A DNA stretch of 64,000 nucleotides from Marinobacter salinexigens (GCF_008370345.1 NZ_VTUU01000002.1:1-64000), one strand, 5' to 3'. Numbered from the stretch's first letter, positions 45,576 through 55,187 are shown. Notes: generated by a model not told the origin, from the sequence alone. Made by a program: numbers and translations.

Positions 45576-46121
45576 GTGCAGTTTTGCCCTTTGTCCATTC
45601 CCGAAGTCGTGATGATCTACGCTGATGTTTTTAGCGATGAGCGCGGTTTTTTTATAGAAACCTTCCGCCAGAGCGAGTTTGAAGAGCACTGCGGTAATTA
45701 CACCTTCGTTCAGGACAACCACAGCAAGTCCGCCAAGGGCATCCTTCGGGGCCTGCACTATCAGTTGAACCAGCCTCAGGGCAAACTGGTTCGGGTGACC
45801 CGCGGTGAGGTGTTTGATGTGGCTGTGGATATGCGTAAAAGTTCGCCCACGTTCGGCCAATGGGTTGGTGCGATGCTGAGCGAAGAGAACAAGCAGATGC
45901 TGTGGGTGCCGCCCGGTTTCGCCCACGCCTTCTATGTCACCAGCGATGAGGCGGAATTCCAGTACAAGTGCACGGATTACTATGCACCGGGGGATGAGTA
46001 CTCCATCCGCTGGAATGATCCGGATCTGGCGATTGATTGGCCGCTGAGTGGCGGGGAACCACGGGTTTCCGAGAAGGATGGCAATGGATTGCTGTTCCGG
46101 GACGCACCGTGTTTTAAATAA
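45576..46121 (+). CDS. rmlC: dTDP-4-dehydrorhamnose 3,5-epimerase
   Basis: The 181-residue protein starts at GTG 45576, which sits behind a GGAG site and gives the usual N-terminus (FCPLSIPEVVMIYADVFSDERGFF). Catalytic and cupin motifs include QDNHSKSAKGILRGLHYQ and the late VPPGFAHAFYV. It epimerises the 4-keto sugar in dTDP-rhamnose synthesis. It is detached from rmlBDA by more than 20 kb, unlike the common contiguous order. Confidence 0.96.
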   Translation: MQFCPLSIPEVVMIYADVFSDERGFFIETFRQSEFEEHCGNYTFVQDNHSKSAKGILRGLHYQLNQPQGKLVRVTRGEVFDVAVDMRKSSPTFGQWVGAMLSEENKQMLWVPPGFAHAFYVTSDEAEFQYKCTDYYAPGDEYSIRWNDPDLAIDWPLSGGEPRVSEKDGNGLLFRDAPCFK

Positions 46122-46153
46122 ATTTCGTTATTTTCCATGGAAGGAAATACTCT

Positions 46154-46396
46154 ATGCCTGTGATATATCGCTATCAGGGGTACCGCTTTTTCTTTTACTC
46201 CAATGAAGGCGATCCTCTGGAGTCACCCCATATTCATGTCCGGGCTTCGGGTAAGGAAGCAAAATTCTGGCTAGTCCCCGAAGTTTTATTAGCAAGAAAT
46301 GATGGTTTTGATGCTCGGACAATTCGGATATTGTTGGAGTTGTCTAAAACAAAGCAGCAACAGTTCGTGGAGGCGTGGAATGACTATTTCGCCTGA
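46154..46396 (+). CDS. DUF4160 protein
   Basis: The 80-residue protein matches DUF4160: MPVIYRYQGYRFFFYSNEG followed by EPPHIHV-like SPHIHVRASGKEAKFWL and a C-terminal helix. It is paired with a DUF2442 gene that overlaps its end by 17 bp. This pair recurs as a putative toxin-antitoxin module, though a toxic activity is not established. It lies in an accessory insert between rmlC and kpsC. Confidence 0.82.
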   Translation: MPVIYRYQGYRFFFYSNEGDPLESPHIHVRASGKEAKFWLVPEVLLARNDGFDARTIRILLELSKTKQQQFVEAWNDYFA

Positions 46397-46631
46397 GAAG
46401 GTCTGGTTCGATGAAGATAATCTTTGGGTGACGCTATCTGATGGCCGCACGATAGGGGCTCCTTTGGCCTGGTTTCCTCGTTTATTGTCTGCTGGGGTTG
46501 CTGAGTTGCAGAACTATGAGCTGAGCGCCAGGGGGATTCATTGGGATGAGTTGGATGAAGATATAAGTGTGGAAGGACTCCTGGCTGGCCTTGGAGATCA
46601 GACCCACCCAAAGCGCACAAGGGCAGCATAG
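46380..46631 (+). CDS. DUF2442 protein
   Basis: Start ATG 46380 gives 83 residues, with VWFDEDNLWVTLSDGRTIGAPLAWFPRLLSAG, the DUF2442 signature. A longer frame begins inside the DUF4160 gene and is rejected. It is the likely antitoxin-like or DNA-binding partner of DUF4160. The two start and stop regions overlap. Confidence 0.8.
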   Translation: MTISPEKVWFDEDNLWVTLSDGRTIGAPLAWFPRLLSAGVAELQNYELSARGIHWDELDEDISVEGLLAGLGDQTHPKRTRAA

Positions 46632-46641
46632 ATCCGAACTG

Positions 46642-47586
46642 ATGCCCGTGCCTGTTTTTGTCGTTCAGCAATGCCCAAATCCCTCCACGGAGTTCTTTGT
46701 TGCGCCGGCTCTCTCTGAGGCCGGGGAGTCGGTTCAAGCCTTCACATTTAACGAAACCCCTGCGCCTGAAGACCTGATGGGCAGTACGGTCGTGTTTGTC
46801 CGTTATGTTCCTTCGGCCTGGAAGGCGCTCCTGAAAAAACACCCGGCGGGCCGGGTGGTGTTCTTCATGGATGACGACCTGTTTGATCTTCACGCATTCC
46901 GGGGCATGCCCTGGCATTATCAGCGTAAGTTATTCCGCTTGGCCTGGCGGCATCAGAGCTGGCTGAGGTCGGTGGGGGCTGAGGTGTGGGTGTCGTCTCC
47001 CTGGTTGGCGCAGAAATACGCTAACTGGGCGCCGAGGGTGTTTGAACCAAGTAATCCCCACAAGCTACGTAGCAGTTTGGGGGAACCCTTGCCAGCGCCC
47101 GTAATGCAAACGGTGTTCTACCACGGTTCCGCTTCGCACCGTGCCGAGCTGGAGTGGTTGGTGCCGGTGGTGGAGCAGCTGCTGGCGGTAAGGGATGATG
47201 TGTGCTTCGAGGTGATGGGTGATCGCAAAGTCCGCGATCGGTTCGCGCACCTGCCACGGGTTCACGTGGTGCACCCCATGAGCTGGCCAGCCTATAAGGC
47301 ATTTATCCAGCGCCCCGGGCGCACCGTTGGTTTGGCGCCGTTGTTGGATTCAGCCTTCAATGCGGCCCGCGCGCCGACGAAATTTTATGACATCACAGCC
47401 GCAGGGGCAGTGGGGGTGTATGCGGATACACCGGTTTACCGGCGTTTGATTTCCCATCAGAAAAATGGGCTGTTGCTGCCAATGGATGAGCCAGGAGTTT
47501 GGGTGGAGGAGGTGTTGAATTTGCTTTCTTCGCCGGGGGTGTGCTCTGAGCTGCTCCTCCATTCTCTGGCATCGATTGACCAATGA
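46642..47586 (+). CDS. GT4-like glycosyltransferase
   Basis: Start ATG 46642 (MPVPVFVVQQCPN) gives 314 residues. The open frame extends upstream over the DUF2442 gene, but that part is an artefact. The protein has a GT-B outline: VVFFMDDDLFDLH in the first half, VFYHGSASHRAELEWLVPV, and a donor-side TKFYDITAAGAVGVYADTPVYR. It probably transfers a capsule sugar. It stands between a toxin-antitoxin-like pair and a defence-like gene, so its origin may differ from that of the main operon. Confidence 0.72.
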   Translation: MPVPVFVVQQCPNPSTEFFVAPALSEAGESVQAFTFNETPAPEDLMGSTVVFVRYVPSAWKALLKKHPAGRVVFFMDDDLFDLHAFRGMPWHYQRKLFRLAWRHQSWLRSVGAEVWVSSPWLAQKYANWAPRVFEPSNPHKLRSSLGEPLPAPVMQTVFYHGSASHRAELEWLVPVVEQLLAVRDDVCFEVMGDRKVRDRFAHLPRVHVVHPMSWPAYKAFIQRPGRTVGLAPLLDSAFNAARAPTKFYDITAAGAVGVYADTPVYRRLISHQKNGLLLPMDEPGVWVEEVLNLLSSPGVCSELLLHSLASIDQ

Positions 47587-47655
47587 GCGTGCGGCACAGG
47601 CTCATAGTTGTGCTATTTTGCGTCAGGCGTATGAGCTTTGATTTGGAGTGTGGCG

Positions 47656-47820
47656 ATGGAGTCTTCAGGTAAGACAATCACGCGGACTGACCGACTGCGT
47701 ACTGCACTTGAGGTTGGTGAACGAAGTGGAATAAGTGCACGCACGGTTAAGGAAATTCGGAAGGCGGCCAGGGAGAAGGTGGAAGGTGGTAAACGGGCGG
47801 GCAGGCCGATATCAATTTAA
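47656..47820 (+). CDS. Small ParD-like peptide
   Basis: ATG 47656 behind a TGGAG site gives 54 residues. The segment RLRTALEVGERSGISARTVKEIRKAAREK resembles the C-terminal 'ALxxGxxSGxSxRxVxxI' tail of ParD-type antitoxins, but the ribbon-helix-helix DNA-binding part is not evident. No ParE-like toxin follows. It may be an orphan antitoxin or its remnant. Confidence 0.45.
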   Translation: MESSGKTITRTDRLRTALEVGERSGISARTVKEIRKAAREKVEGGKRAGRPISI

Positions 47821-47868
47821 GTGTGGTTAGTTCTGGCAGGTTGGAAGCGGGGTAGGTAGCCTTTCACT

Positions 47869-48984
47869 ATGATCAAAAAACTCTACGTAAATAATTTTCG
47901 TTCGTTGGTGAACTTTGAGCTGTCACCTGGACCTTTGTCTTTGATAATGGGGCCCAATGGATCAGGGAAGTCGGCGGTGTTTGATTTACTGGATAGCCTC
48001 CGGCGTTTTGTGGCGGACGGAGAGCGGCTGGACTCTGCGTTTTCCATAGACGACAAGAGCCAGCTTCCTTCCCTGCCAAACAGTGAAGAGATGCACCTTG
48101 AGTTGGAGCTGGCTACCGATGAAGGCGTTTATTTTTATAGCTTGACGATCGAATACTCGGAACTCGAAAAGAAGCAGCGTGTTCAAAAGGAATCGCTAGA
48201 GTTCAACGGCAAGCCATTATTCAAATCAACACTCGGAGAGGCTCAGCTATATAGGGATGATCATTCCGAGGGGCCGAATTTCCCGATGGATTGGAATCAA
48301 TCAGGTGTAGGCTTTCTGATGGCTCGCAAGGATAACCAGAGGTTGACGCGCTTTAAGGAGCGTATTCAGCGTATCTGGGTTGTGCGCCTTAATCCATTCA
48401 ATATGGCCGATGAAAGCCGTCAGGAATCTACAAGGCCCACTAAGGACATGAGTAATCTTGTCGATTGGTACCGCTACCTGGTGCAAAGTCGCTTTGAGGC
48501 TGTGCAGGAGTCTACCGATGATCTTCAAGATCGAATTTCTGGGTTTCGCTCTCTTAGTGCTGTAGAGAAGGGTGAAGCCAGGGTGTTTCGGGCGATTTTT
48601 GAGGGGAAGCAGAGTTTTCTTTTCTCAAAATTGTCAGAAGGGCAGAGGGCATTGATTGCTCTGTATACCCTGATTTATGGAGTTGCGGAGGAGGCTGGCG
48701 CCACGTTGTGTATTGACGAGCCTGAAAACTTCCTCGCGCTTCCTGAAATTCAGCCTTGGTTGGATGGGCTGTATGACCTCGTTGAAGATCAGCGGTTGCA
48801 GGCAATGCTTATTTCTCATCACCCGAGAATGGTCAATTTCCTGGCCGCCGGCCATGGAGTTTGGTTAGAACGTAATAACCAGTCCGGGCCGACTCGAGTG
48901 AAAATTATTGGCCCTGCAGAAAGTGATGCACCTATCAAAGTTGATGAATTGATTTCCAGAGGATGGATTGGAACCAATGCCTGA
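47869..48984 (+). CDS. AAA-family ATPase (RecF/OLD-like)
   Basis: The 371-residue protein starts IKKLYVNNFRSLVNFEL and has Walker A GPNGSGKS (residues 28-35), a signature-like LSEGQRALIAL, Walker B TLCIDEPENFLAL and a SHHP switch. This is the ABC/SMC-like ATPase type used in several phage-defence systems together with a nuclease partner. The next gene overlaps its end and encodes a TOPRIM-like N-terminus. Together they look like a two-gene defence module whose nuclease half is truncated. Confidence 0.82.
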   Translation: MIKKLYVNNFRSLVNFELSPGPLSLIMGPNGSGKSAVFDLLDSLRRFVADGERLDSAFSIDDKSQLPSLPNSEEMHLELELATDEGVYFYSLTIEYSELEKKQRVQKESLEFNGKPLFKSTLGEAQLYRDDHSEGPNFPMDWNQSGVGFLMARKDNQRLTRFKERIQRIWVVRLNPFNMADESRQESTRPTKDMSNLVDWYRYLVQSRFEAVQESTDDLQDRISGFRSLSAVEKGEARVFRAIFEGKQSFLFSKLSEGQRALIALYTLIYGVAEEAGATLCIDEPENFLALPEIQPWLDGLYDLVEDQRLQAMLISHHPRMVNFLAAGHGVWLERNNQSGPTRVKIIGPAESDAPIKVDELISRGWIGTNA

Positions 48985-49252
48985 AAGGCAAAAACTGAGG
49001 TTTGTAGTGCTTTGTGAAGGGGAAAAGGATTACCACTTCGTACGGGGCTATTTGATTAAGAAGTTTGGTAAACGCCATGTAGCTATCACGCGACGAGATG
49101 TCCCGGTCGGTTCAGGGTCTGGTGAGCAACATGTTCGACGCTTGTTTCCGGAGGAGTTAAAGGCTCAGGAGCGTTGCTCTTCCGTAAATAACACTTCGCA
49201 TCTGAATGGCGGCTTGAAAGAGGCCTGTGAACAAGTTGCCAGAATCCAGTAA
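48977..49252 (+). pseudogene. Truncated TOPRIM-like nuclease partner
   Basis: ATG 48977 overlaps the ATPase stop and gives 91 residues. The first part, LRFVVLCEGEKDYHFVRGYL and later VGSGSGEQHVRRLFPEELKA, matches the start of TOPRIM-like partners of AAA ATPases (EGxxD-type acidic strand). The rest of the domain, including the DxD strand, is absent. After about residue 62 the sequence no longer fits. Its end overlaps the start of kpsC, so a deletion or recombination joined the two. I regard it as broken. Confidence 0.6.
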
Positions 49253-51212
49253 TTCCTCTTTTTATCTCTCAACCTCTCCCGCCTTGCAGCATCTACCTGA
49301 GCTTTCCGGGTTTGTGGGGCTTCCGGTAAAACGTTATCGCCCGGGTTTTGGCACCAGGGGGGCTCAGGCCATGCTGGCCTGGGGGCGAAAGCCGTCGGCT
49401 GCGAAGGCGGAAGTAGCGGCACAAAAGCTTGGCCTGCCCATCATTCGATTGGAAGACGGCTTTCTTCGCTCTGTGGAACCGGGAGCAGAGAATCCTCCGC
49501 TCTCGCTGATCGTGGACGATCAGGGCATCTACTATGATGCGAACCAACCTTGTCGTTTGGATGCCCTGCTTGAACAATCCCTGTCAGCACAACAAGCAGA
49601 GCGGGCGCAATCGCTGGTTTTTCAGTGGCGGCAGGGGCGTGTCTCCAAGTACAACCATGCCCGGGAACGCAGCTACCAGCATCTGGCACCGTACGTGCTT
49701 GTGGTAGACCAGACGGTGGGCGATGCTTCCATTCAGTTTGGCCAGTCGGATGCCGGTAGCTTCGAGCGGATGCTGGAGGCGGCCTTGGAACGCTTTCCTG
49801 GCCATACCATCTTGCTGAAAACCCACCCGGATGTGGTTGCTGGGCGTAAGCAGGGGTATTTCAGCGAGTCGGCATCGGCTAGGTCTGAACGGGTTGAATG
49901 GATTGGCGACAATGTGCACGCGCCCTCGCTGCTGGAAGGGGCGGACGCGGTATTCTGTGTTACCTCCCAGATGGGCTTTGAAGCACTGTTATGGGGCAAG
50001 CCTGTGCACACGTTTGGCATGTCCTTCTATGCCGGGCGGGGGCTAACGGAAGATGCGTTGCCTGCACCGGTGTTCCGGCATTCGGTGAGCCTTGAGCAGC
50101 TAGTGTATGCCGCATTGGTGGATTACCCGCGGTATATCGATCCTGAAACCGGCGAACGATGTGAACCCGAGCAAGTTTTGGGCTGGCTGGCCCTGCAAAG
50201 GGAGCAGCGGGAGCGGTTTCCCGAAAGGCTCTATTCGCCAAGGGTGCCTCTGTGGAAAAGGGCGGCATTGAAGCGTTTTCTTGCCGGGAGTGAGTTGCTG
50301 GATGAGCGAGTTGAGGCGGCTCCGGAGAAAGCTGCTCGAGTTGTGTGGGGGCTTGCAGACTCCCGGGAGCCGGTTATTCGGGTAGAGGACGGGTTTATCC
50401 GTTCAGTAGGCTTGGGGGCGGATCTGGTTCAGCCCCAGTCCTGGGTGCTCGATGATGTGGGTATGTATTACGACGCCACAAAGCCGTCACGTCTTGAAAC
50501 TATTCTTGAGCGCGGCGAATTCTCTGAGGCGTTGTTGAAGAGGGCCCGCGAGCTGATTTGCACGTTGCAGGCACTGGGGACGACCAAGTACAACACCGGC
50601 GCCCGGACCTGGCAGCGCCCGTCGGATGCGAGACAGGTGGTTCTCGTACCGGGGCAGGTGGAGAGCGACGCGTCGATCCGTGTTGGTTCCCCGGTGGTTA
50701 AGTCCAACCTTGAGCTTTTGAAACAGGTGAAGGGGCAGCGTCGGGACGCGTGGGTTGTCTACAAACCTCATCCGGATGTGGTGGCGGGTTTGAGAACACC
50801 TGGTGCAGAAGAGCACTCGGCGGCGCAGTGGTGCGACGAGGTTCTGGTGGACCAGGATATGGGGCACCTTCTAGAGCACGTGGACGAGGTGCACACGATG
50901 ACCTCGCTGGCGGGATTTGAAGCGCTGATCCGTGGGAAATCGGTTGTTTGCTATGGGCAACCGTTCTATAGCGGGTGGGGGTTAACCTCGGACGTCCATC
51001 CCTGTGAGCGCCGCACTCGCCAGCGGTCGCTGGAAGAGTTGGTGGCTGCAGCGTTGATTCTGTATCCCACTTATATCAGCCGGGCTACTGGGCAATTTGC
51101 CTCCGTGGAGACGGTGATCCGGGAAATTCAGGCTGAAAGGGACAATTTTGATAAGCGGGCTGGTATAGTGCTTCGCTGCTCAAGGTTGATCCGGAGAGCC
51201 TGGAGGTTCTGA
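49227..51212 (+). CDS. kpsC: Capsule Kdo transferase KpsC (two-domain)
   Basis: The 661-residue protein has the full KpsC layout: a first module (about residues 20-330, RLEDGFLRSVEPG ... LKTHPDVVAGRKQG ... GMSFYAGRGLTEDA) and a second (about 370-650, RVEDGFIRSVGLG ... VPGQVESDASIRVG ... YKPHPDVVAGL ... PFYSGWGLTSDV). In characterised proteins these add beta-2,4- and beta-2,7-Kdo to the lipid-linked linker of ABC-exported capsules. Start GTG 49227 is preceded by AAAGAGG and overlaps the truncated TOPRIM fragment. The second half is closely similar to the protein at 19554. No KpsS, KpsF or KpsU is visible. Confidence 0.93.
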   Translation: MNKLPESSNSSFYLSTSPALQHLPELSGFVGLPVKRYRPGFGTRGAQAMLAWGRKPSAAKAEVAAQKLGLPIIRLEDGFLRSVEPGAENPPLSLIVDDQGIYYDANQPCRLDALLEQSLSAQQAERAQSLVFQWRQGRVSKYNHARERSYQHLAPYVLVVDQTVGDASIQFGQSDAGSFERMLEAALERFPGHTILLKTHPDVVAGRKQGYFSESASARSERVEWIGDNVHAPSLLEGADAVFCVTSQMGFEALLWGKPVHTFGMSFYAGRGLTEDALPAPVFRHSVSLEQLVYAALVDYPRYIDPETGERCEPEQVLGWLALQREQRERFPERLYSPRVPLWKRAALKRFLAGSELLDERVEAAPEKAARVVWGLADSREPVIRVEDGFIRSVGLGADLVQPQSWVLDDVGMYYDATKPSRLETILERGEFSEALLKRARELICTLQALGTTKYNTGARTWQRPSDARQVVLVPGQVESDASIRVGSPVVKSNLELLKQVKGQRRDAWVVYKPHPDVVAGLRTPGAEEHSAAQWCDEVLVDQDMGHLLEHVDEVHTMTSLAGFEALIRGKSVVCYGQPFYSGWGLTSDVHPCERRTRQRSLEELVAAALILYPTYISRATGQFASVETVIREIQAERDNFDKRAGIVLRCSRLIRRAWRF

Positions 51213-51252
51213 GTTCAATCTGAGAGTGAAAACAGCATTTTTTAAGGACGTT

Positions 51253-52215
51253 ATGCAAACCTACGATGTATTCAACGGAGACGCAGACGGTATCTGCGCA
51301 CTGATCCAGCTTCGCTTGGCGAAGCCCGCGGAAACACACTTGGTAACGGGCGTGAAGCGGGACATCGCATTGGCCAAACGGGTACCGGCGGGTGAACCGG
51401 CTCAGGTCAATATTCTGGACGTGAGTCTTGAGAAAAACCGCGATGCGGTTGACCAGCTGCTGGCTGGTGGTTCGCAGGTGTTTTATGTGGACCACCACTT
51501 CCCGGGAGAAACCCTGCCAGGCGATCCTCGTTTCACCGCGCTGATCGACACCCAGCCCACCACCTGTACCAGTTTGCTGGTGGATAAGCACCTTCAGGGC
51601 CGTTTCCATAACTGGGCCATCACGGCAGCCTTCGGGGATAACCTGAATGCCGTGGCCGAGGACCTGGCCGCCTCTGCGGGGCTGGTGCCGGAGCAGGCCG
51701 AAGCGCTGAAAACCCTGGGTGTTTGTATTAACTACAACGGTTACGGTGCCACGGTTGAAGACCTGCATTTTCACCCGGCGGATCTTTACCGTGAGTTTGT
51801 AAAGTTTGATGACCCCCTCGCGTTGATTGCCTCTGAGCCAGAGGCGTGGACCAGGCTGCGGGATGGTTATGAGGCGGATATGGCACAGGGCCTCGCAGCA
51901 CCCGTGCTGGCAGAATCGGGAACCTCGCTGATTGTAAAACTGCCTGATGAGCCCTGGGCCCGGCGGGTAAGTGGCGTTCTTGGCAACGAGTTGGCCAACC
52001 GCAATCCGGAGAAAGCCTGCGGGATTGTGACTGAAAAGGCCGATGGCACTTATCTGGTGAGTATTCGGGCGCCTCTCAATAACCGCACGGGTGCGGATGA
52101 GGTGGCACGCCAGTTCCCAACCGGCGGTGGGCGCAAGGCGGCAGCGGGTATCAATGAGCTGCCCGCCGATCAACTGAATGAATTTTTAAACGTAATGGCA
52201 AAGTTCTGGAGCTAA
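51253..52215 (+). CDS. DHH-family phosphoesterase
   Basis: Start ATG 51253, with the AAGGACG site, gives 320 residues. The motifs are FNGDADGICAL near the N-terminus, VFYVDHHFPGE and a late GGGRKAAAGI, as in DHH/DHHA1 proteins related to exopolyphosphatase, NrnA and RecJ. The metal-binding residues look intact, and the substrate (oligonucleotides, pAp or cyclic dinucleotide) cannot be told. NrnA-type members can also hydrolyse pAp/PAP, which is interesting next to the cys genes but unproven here. It precedes cysD by 9 bp. Confidence 0.78.
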   Translation: MQTYDVFNGDADGICALIQLRLAKPAETHLVTGVKRDIALAKRVPAGEPAQVNILDVSLEKNRDAVDQLLAGGSQVFYVDHHFPGETLPGDPRFTALIDTQPTTCTSLLVDKHLQGRFHNWAITAAFGDNLNAVAEDLAASAGLVPEQAEALKTLGVCINYNGYGATVEDLHFHPADLYREFVKFDDPLALIASEPEAWTRLRDGYEADMAQGLAAPVLAESGTSLIVKLPDEPWARRVSGVLGNELANRNPEKACGIVTEKADGTYLVSIRAPLNNRTGADEVARQFPTGGGRKAAAGINELPADQLNEFLNVMAKFWS

Positions 52216-52224
52216 AGGATTAAC

Positions 52225-53139
52225 ATGACACTAACGCCTCCCAGGAAAACTCACCTCAAGCAGCTTGAGGCAGAGTCCATCCATATTATTCGAGAAGTGG
52301 CCGCTGAGTTTGATAACCCGGTGATGCTTTATTCCATTGGTAAGGATTCAGCGGTCATGCTGCACCTGGCCATGAAAGCGTTTGCTCCGGGCAAGCCACC
52401 GTTCCCGCTGATGCACGTGGACACCACCTGGAAGTTCAGGGAAATGATTTCCTTCCGGGACAAAATGGCTGAAAAGGTTGGCATGAAGCTGATTGTTCAC
52501 ACCAATGAGGAAGGTGTGAAACAGGGCATTGGCCCCTTTACCCACGGCAGTGCCAAGCACACCGACGTGATGAAAACCCAGGCCCTGAAGCAGGCGCTGG
52601 ACAAGTATGGTTTTGATGCAGCCTTTGGTGGCGCTCGCCGGGATGAAGAGAAGTCCCGTGCCAAGGAGCGTGTGTACTCCTTCCGTGACAAGTTCCACCG
52701 CTGGGACCCGAAAAATCAGCGTCCGGAGCTGTGGAATCTGTATAACGGCAAGGTAAACAAAGGCGAAAGCATTCGTGTATTCCCGCTGTCCAACTGGACC
52801 GAGCTGGATATCTGGCAGTACATCTATCTGGAAAACATCGACATTGTGCCGCTGTACTACGCAGCAGAGCGACCCGTTGTTGAACGCGATGGCACCCTGA
52901 TTATGGTGGATGACGATCGCATGCCTCTGGAGCCGGGCGAGAAGCCGATGATGAAGAGTGTGCGCTTCCGTACCCTGGGATGCTATCCGCTGACCGGTGC
53001 GGTCGAATCCGAAGCGGCAACCCTGCCTGAAATCATTCAGGAGATGCTGCTCACCACCACATCCGAGCGTCAGGGCCGGGTGATCGATCATGATGCCGCG
53101 GCATCCATGGAACAGAAAAAACGCGAAGGGTATTTCTAA
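52225..53139 (+). CDS. cysD: Sulfate adenylyltransferase subunit 2
   Basis: The 304-residue protein has the ATP-pyrophosphatase loop [15 protein letters not shown] and the [20 protein letters not shown] segment of CysD. With CysN it makes adenosine 5'-phosphosulfate from ATP and sulfate. Length is normal. It leads a cysD-cysN-cysC-permease run with gaps of 4-9 bp. Confidence 0.98.
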   Translation: MTLTPPRKTHLKQLEAESIHIIREVAAEFDNPVMLYSIGKDSAVMLHLAMKAFAPGKPPFPLMHVDTTWKFREMISFRDKMAEKVGMKLIVHTNEEGVKQGIGPFTHGSAKHTDVMKTQALKQALDKYGFDAAFGGARRDEEKSRAKERVYSFRDKFHRWDPKNQRPELWNLYNGKVNKGESIRVFPLSNWTELDIWQYIYLENIDIVPLYYAAERPVVERDGTLIMVDDDRMPLEPGEKPMMKSVRFRTLGCYPLTGAVESEAATLPEIIQEMLLTTTSERQGRVIDHDAAASMEQKKREGYF

Positions 53140-53148
53140 GGAGTTGTT

Positions 53149-54564
53149 ATGTCTCACGCATCGGAATTGATTGAATCGGATATCCTCGCGTATTTGGATC
53201 AGCACGAAAACAAGGACCTGCTGCGCTTTCTGACCTGTGGCAGCGTTGATGATGGCAAGTCCACCCTGATCGGTCGTCTGCTGTTTGATTCCAAACTGAT
53301 TTTTGAAGATCACCTGGCGGCGCTGCATAAAGACAACGAGCGCCAGGGCAACGCAGGCGAGGCTCTGGACCTGGCTCTGCTGGTGGATGGCCTTGCCTCT
53401 GAGCGGGAACAGGGCATCACCATTGATGTGGCCTACCGCTATTTCTCGACGGACAAGCGTAAGTTCATCATCGCAGACTGCCCGGGCCACGAGCAGTACA
53501 CCCGCAATATGGCCACCGGTGCCTCCACCTGTGACCTGGCGGTTGTGATGATTGACGCGCGTAAGGGCGTGCTCACTCAGTCCCGTCGTCATAGCTTTAT
53601 TGTCAGCCTGTTGGGGCTCAAACACATTGTTGTCGCCATCAACAAGATGGATCTGGTGGACTTCTCCGAGGAGGTGTTCAACAACATCCGTGCTGAATAC
53701 CAGAAGCTGGCGGAACAGTTGGGCCTTGAAGATGTTTACTACGTGCCTATCTCAGCCCTCAATGGCGACAACGTGGTGAATCGCAGCGAGCAGACGCCTT
53801 GGTACCACGGCGAAACACTGATGAACATTCTGGAGCAGGTGGAAGTTCTGGAAGACCAGAATGTGACCGATCTGCGTTTCCCGGTTCAGTACGTGAACCG
53901 CCCGAACCTGGATTTCCGGGGCTACTGCGGCACCTTGGCCAGCGGTGTGATTCACAAGGGCGATGAGGTTGCTGTGTTGCCTTCCGGCAAGACCTCCCGG
54001 GTGAAAGGTATTCACAACTACGAAGGCGAAGTTGAACGCGCGTGGCCTGGCGATGCCATCACCGTCACTCTGGAAGACGAAGTGGATATCTCCCGGGGCG
54101 ATCTGCTGGTTCACGCCAACAGCCAGCCGGCCATGGGTAACCGCTTTGCCGCCCACATGGTCTGGATGAACGAAGAGGCACTGAAGCCGGGCCGCGAGTA
54201 TGGCATCAAGATTGGCACCAAGGTGACCAACTGCTATGTGAACCAGGTTCTGGAAGAAGTGGACGTGAACACCCTTGCCCGGAATACCGAGGTTGACGGT
54301 GGCCTGGAGCTGAATGCGATTGGTCTTTGTGATGTGGAGCTGTCTGAGCAGGTGGTTGTCGAGGATTACCGGAACCACCCGGGTACCGGCAGCTTTATCC
54401 TGATCGACAAGATGACCAACGTGACGGTTGCAGCGGGTATGGTCGAGCGGGTGCTGGGTGGCGCTGGTGATGGCCGTGCGGATCGCAGCTACACCGAGGC
54501 AGAACGGAACCTGAACCGGTTTATCCGGGAAAACTACCCTGAGTGGGGCTGTAAGCCGGTTTAA
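53149..54564 (+). CDS. cysN: Sulfate adenylyltransferase subunit 1 (GTPase)
   Basis: The 471-residue GTPase has G1 [19 protein letters not shown] (G3) and NKMDLVD (G4), followed by EF-Tu-like beta-barrel domains. It drives APS synthesis by CysD through GTP hydrolysis. There is no fused APS kinase, and a separate cysC follows 8 bp later. Confidence 0.97.
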   Translation: MSHASELIESDILAYLDQHENKDLLRFLTCGSVDDGKSTLIGRLLFDSKLIFEDHLAALHKDNERQGNAGEALDLALLVDGLASEREQGITIDVAYRYFSTDKRKFIIADCPGHEQYTRNMATGASTCDLAVVMIDARKGVLTQSRRHSFIVSLLGLKHIVVAINKMDLVDFSEEVFNNIRAEYQKLAEQLGLEDVYYVPISALNGDNVVNRSEQTPWYHGETLMNILEQVEVLEDQNVTDLRFPVQYVNRPNLDFRGYCGTLASGVIHKGDEVAVLPSGKTSRVKGIHNYEGEVERAWPGDAITVTLEDEVDISRGDLLVHANSQPAMGNRFAAHMVWMNEEALKPGREYGIKIGTKVTNCYVNQVLEEVDVNTLARNTEVDGGLELNAIGLCDVELSEQVVVEDYRNHPGTGSFILIDKMTNVTVAAGMVERVLGGAGDGRADRSYTEAERNLNRFIRENYPEWGCKPV

Positions 54565-54572
54565 AAGGGAGT

Positions 54573-55187
54573 ATGACATTGGCTGACACGAATATCGTAT
54601 GGCATGACCACAAGGTGTCCCGTGCCGAGCGTTCTGTAAACAAGGCCCAGAAACCCTGCCTGCTGTGGTTTACCGGGCTCAGCGGTTCAGGAAAATCCAC
54701 CATCGCCAATGCTCTGGACGTGGCGTTGCATGAGCGTGGATACCACACGTTCCTGCTGGACGGTGATAACGTTCGCCACGGCCTGTGCAAGGACCTCGGC
54801 TTCTCGGATGAAGACCGGGAAGAGAACATCCGCCGGGTTGGTGAGGTGTGCAAGTTGTTTGCGGATGCGGGCCTCATTGTGATGAGCGCCTTTATCTCGC
54901 CGTTTACCAGTGACCGCAGGATGGTTCGCAAGTTGTTTCCGGCCGGGGAGTTCATTGAAGTGTTCATGGATACCCCGCTGGCAACCTGCGAATCCCGGGA
55001 CCCGAAAGGACTCTACCAGAAAGCCCGTTCCGGGGAGATCAGGCACTTTACGGGGATCGATTCTCCCTACGAAGTGCCTTCCCATCCGGAGGTTCGACTG
55101 GATACCTCAACCATGACCGTTGATGAATGTGTGGACTCGCTGATTGGCTACTTGCTTGACCGTGGACTGATCTCCCGTAAGGACTGA
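54573..55187 (+). CDS. cysC: Adenylylsulfate kinase
   Basis: The 204-residue protein has the P-loop [27 protein letters not shown] and SAFISPF, all typical of APS kinase. It phosphorylates APS to PAPS, the donor used by sulfotransferases. PAPS can also feed cysteine synthesis, but no cysH or cysIJ gene is in the window, and the neighbouring capsule has three sulfotransferases. Confidence 0.97.
   Translation: MTLADTNIVWHDHKVSRAERSVNKAQKPCLLWFTGLSGSGKSTIANALDVALHERGYHTFLLDGDNVRHGLCKDLGFSDEDREENIRRVGEVCKLFADAGLIVMSAFISPFTSDRRMVRKLFPAGEFIEVFMDTPLATCESRDPKGLYQKARSGEIRHFTGIDSPYEVPSHPEVRLDTSTMTVDECVDSLIGYLLDRGLISRKD

Noticed and set aside
47869..49252. Naming the ATPase-TOPRIM pair as PARIS or another specific defence system
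   Set aside because: The ATPase type is shared by several systems and the partner is too truncated to assign.
51085..53625. Long minus-strand frames opposite the DHH, cysD and cysN genes
   Set aside because: The plus-strand genes are unmistakable and the antisense products have no recognisable motifs.
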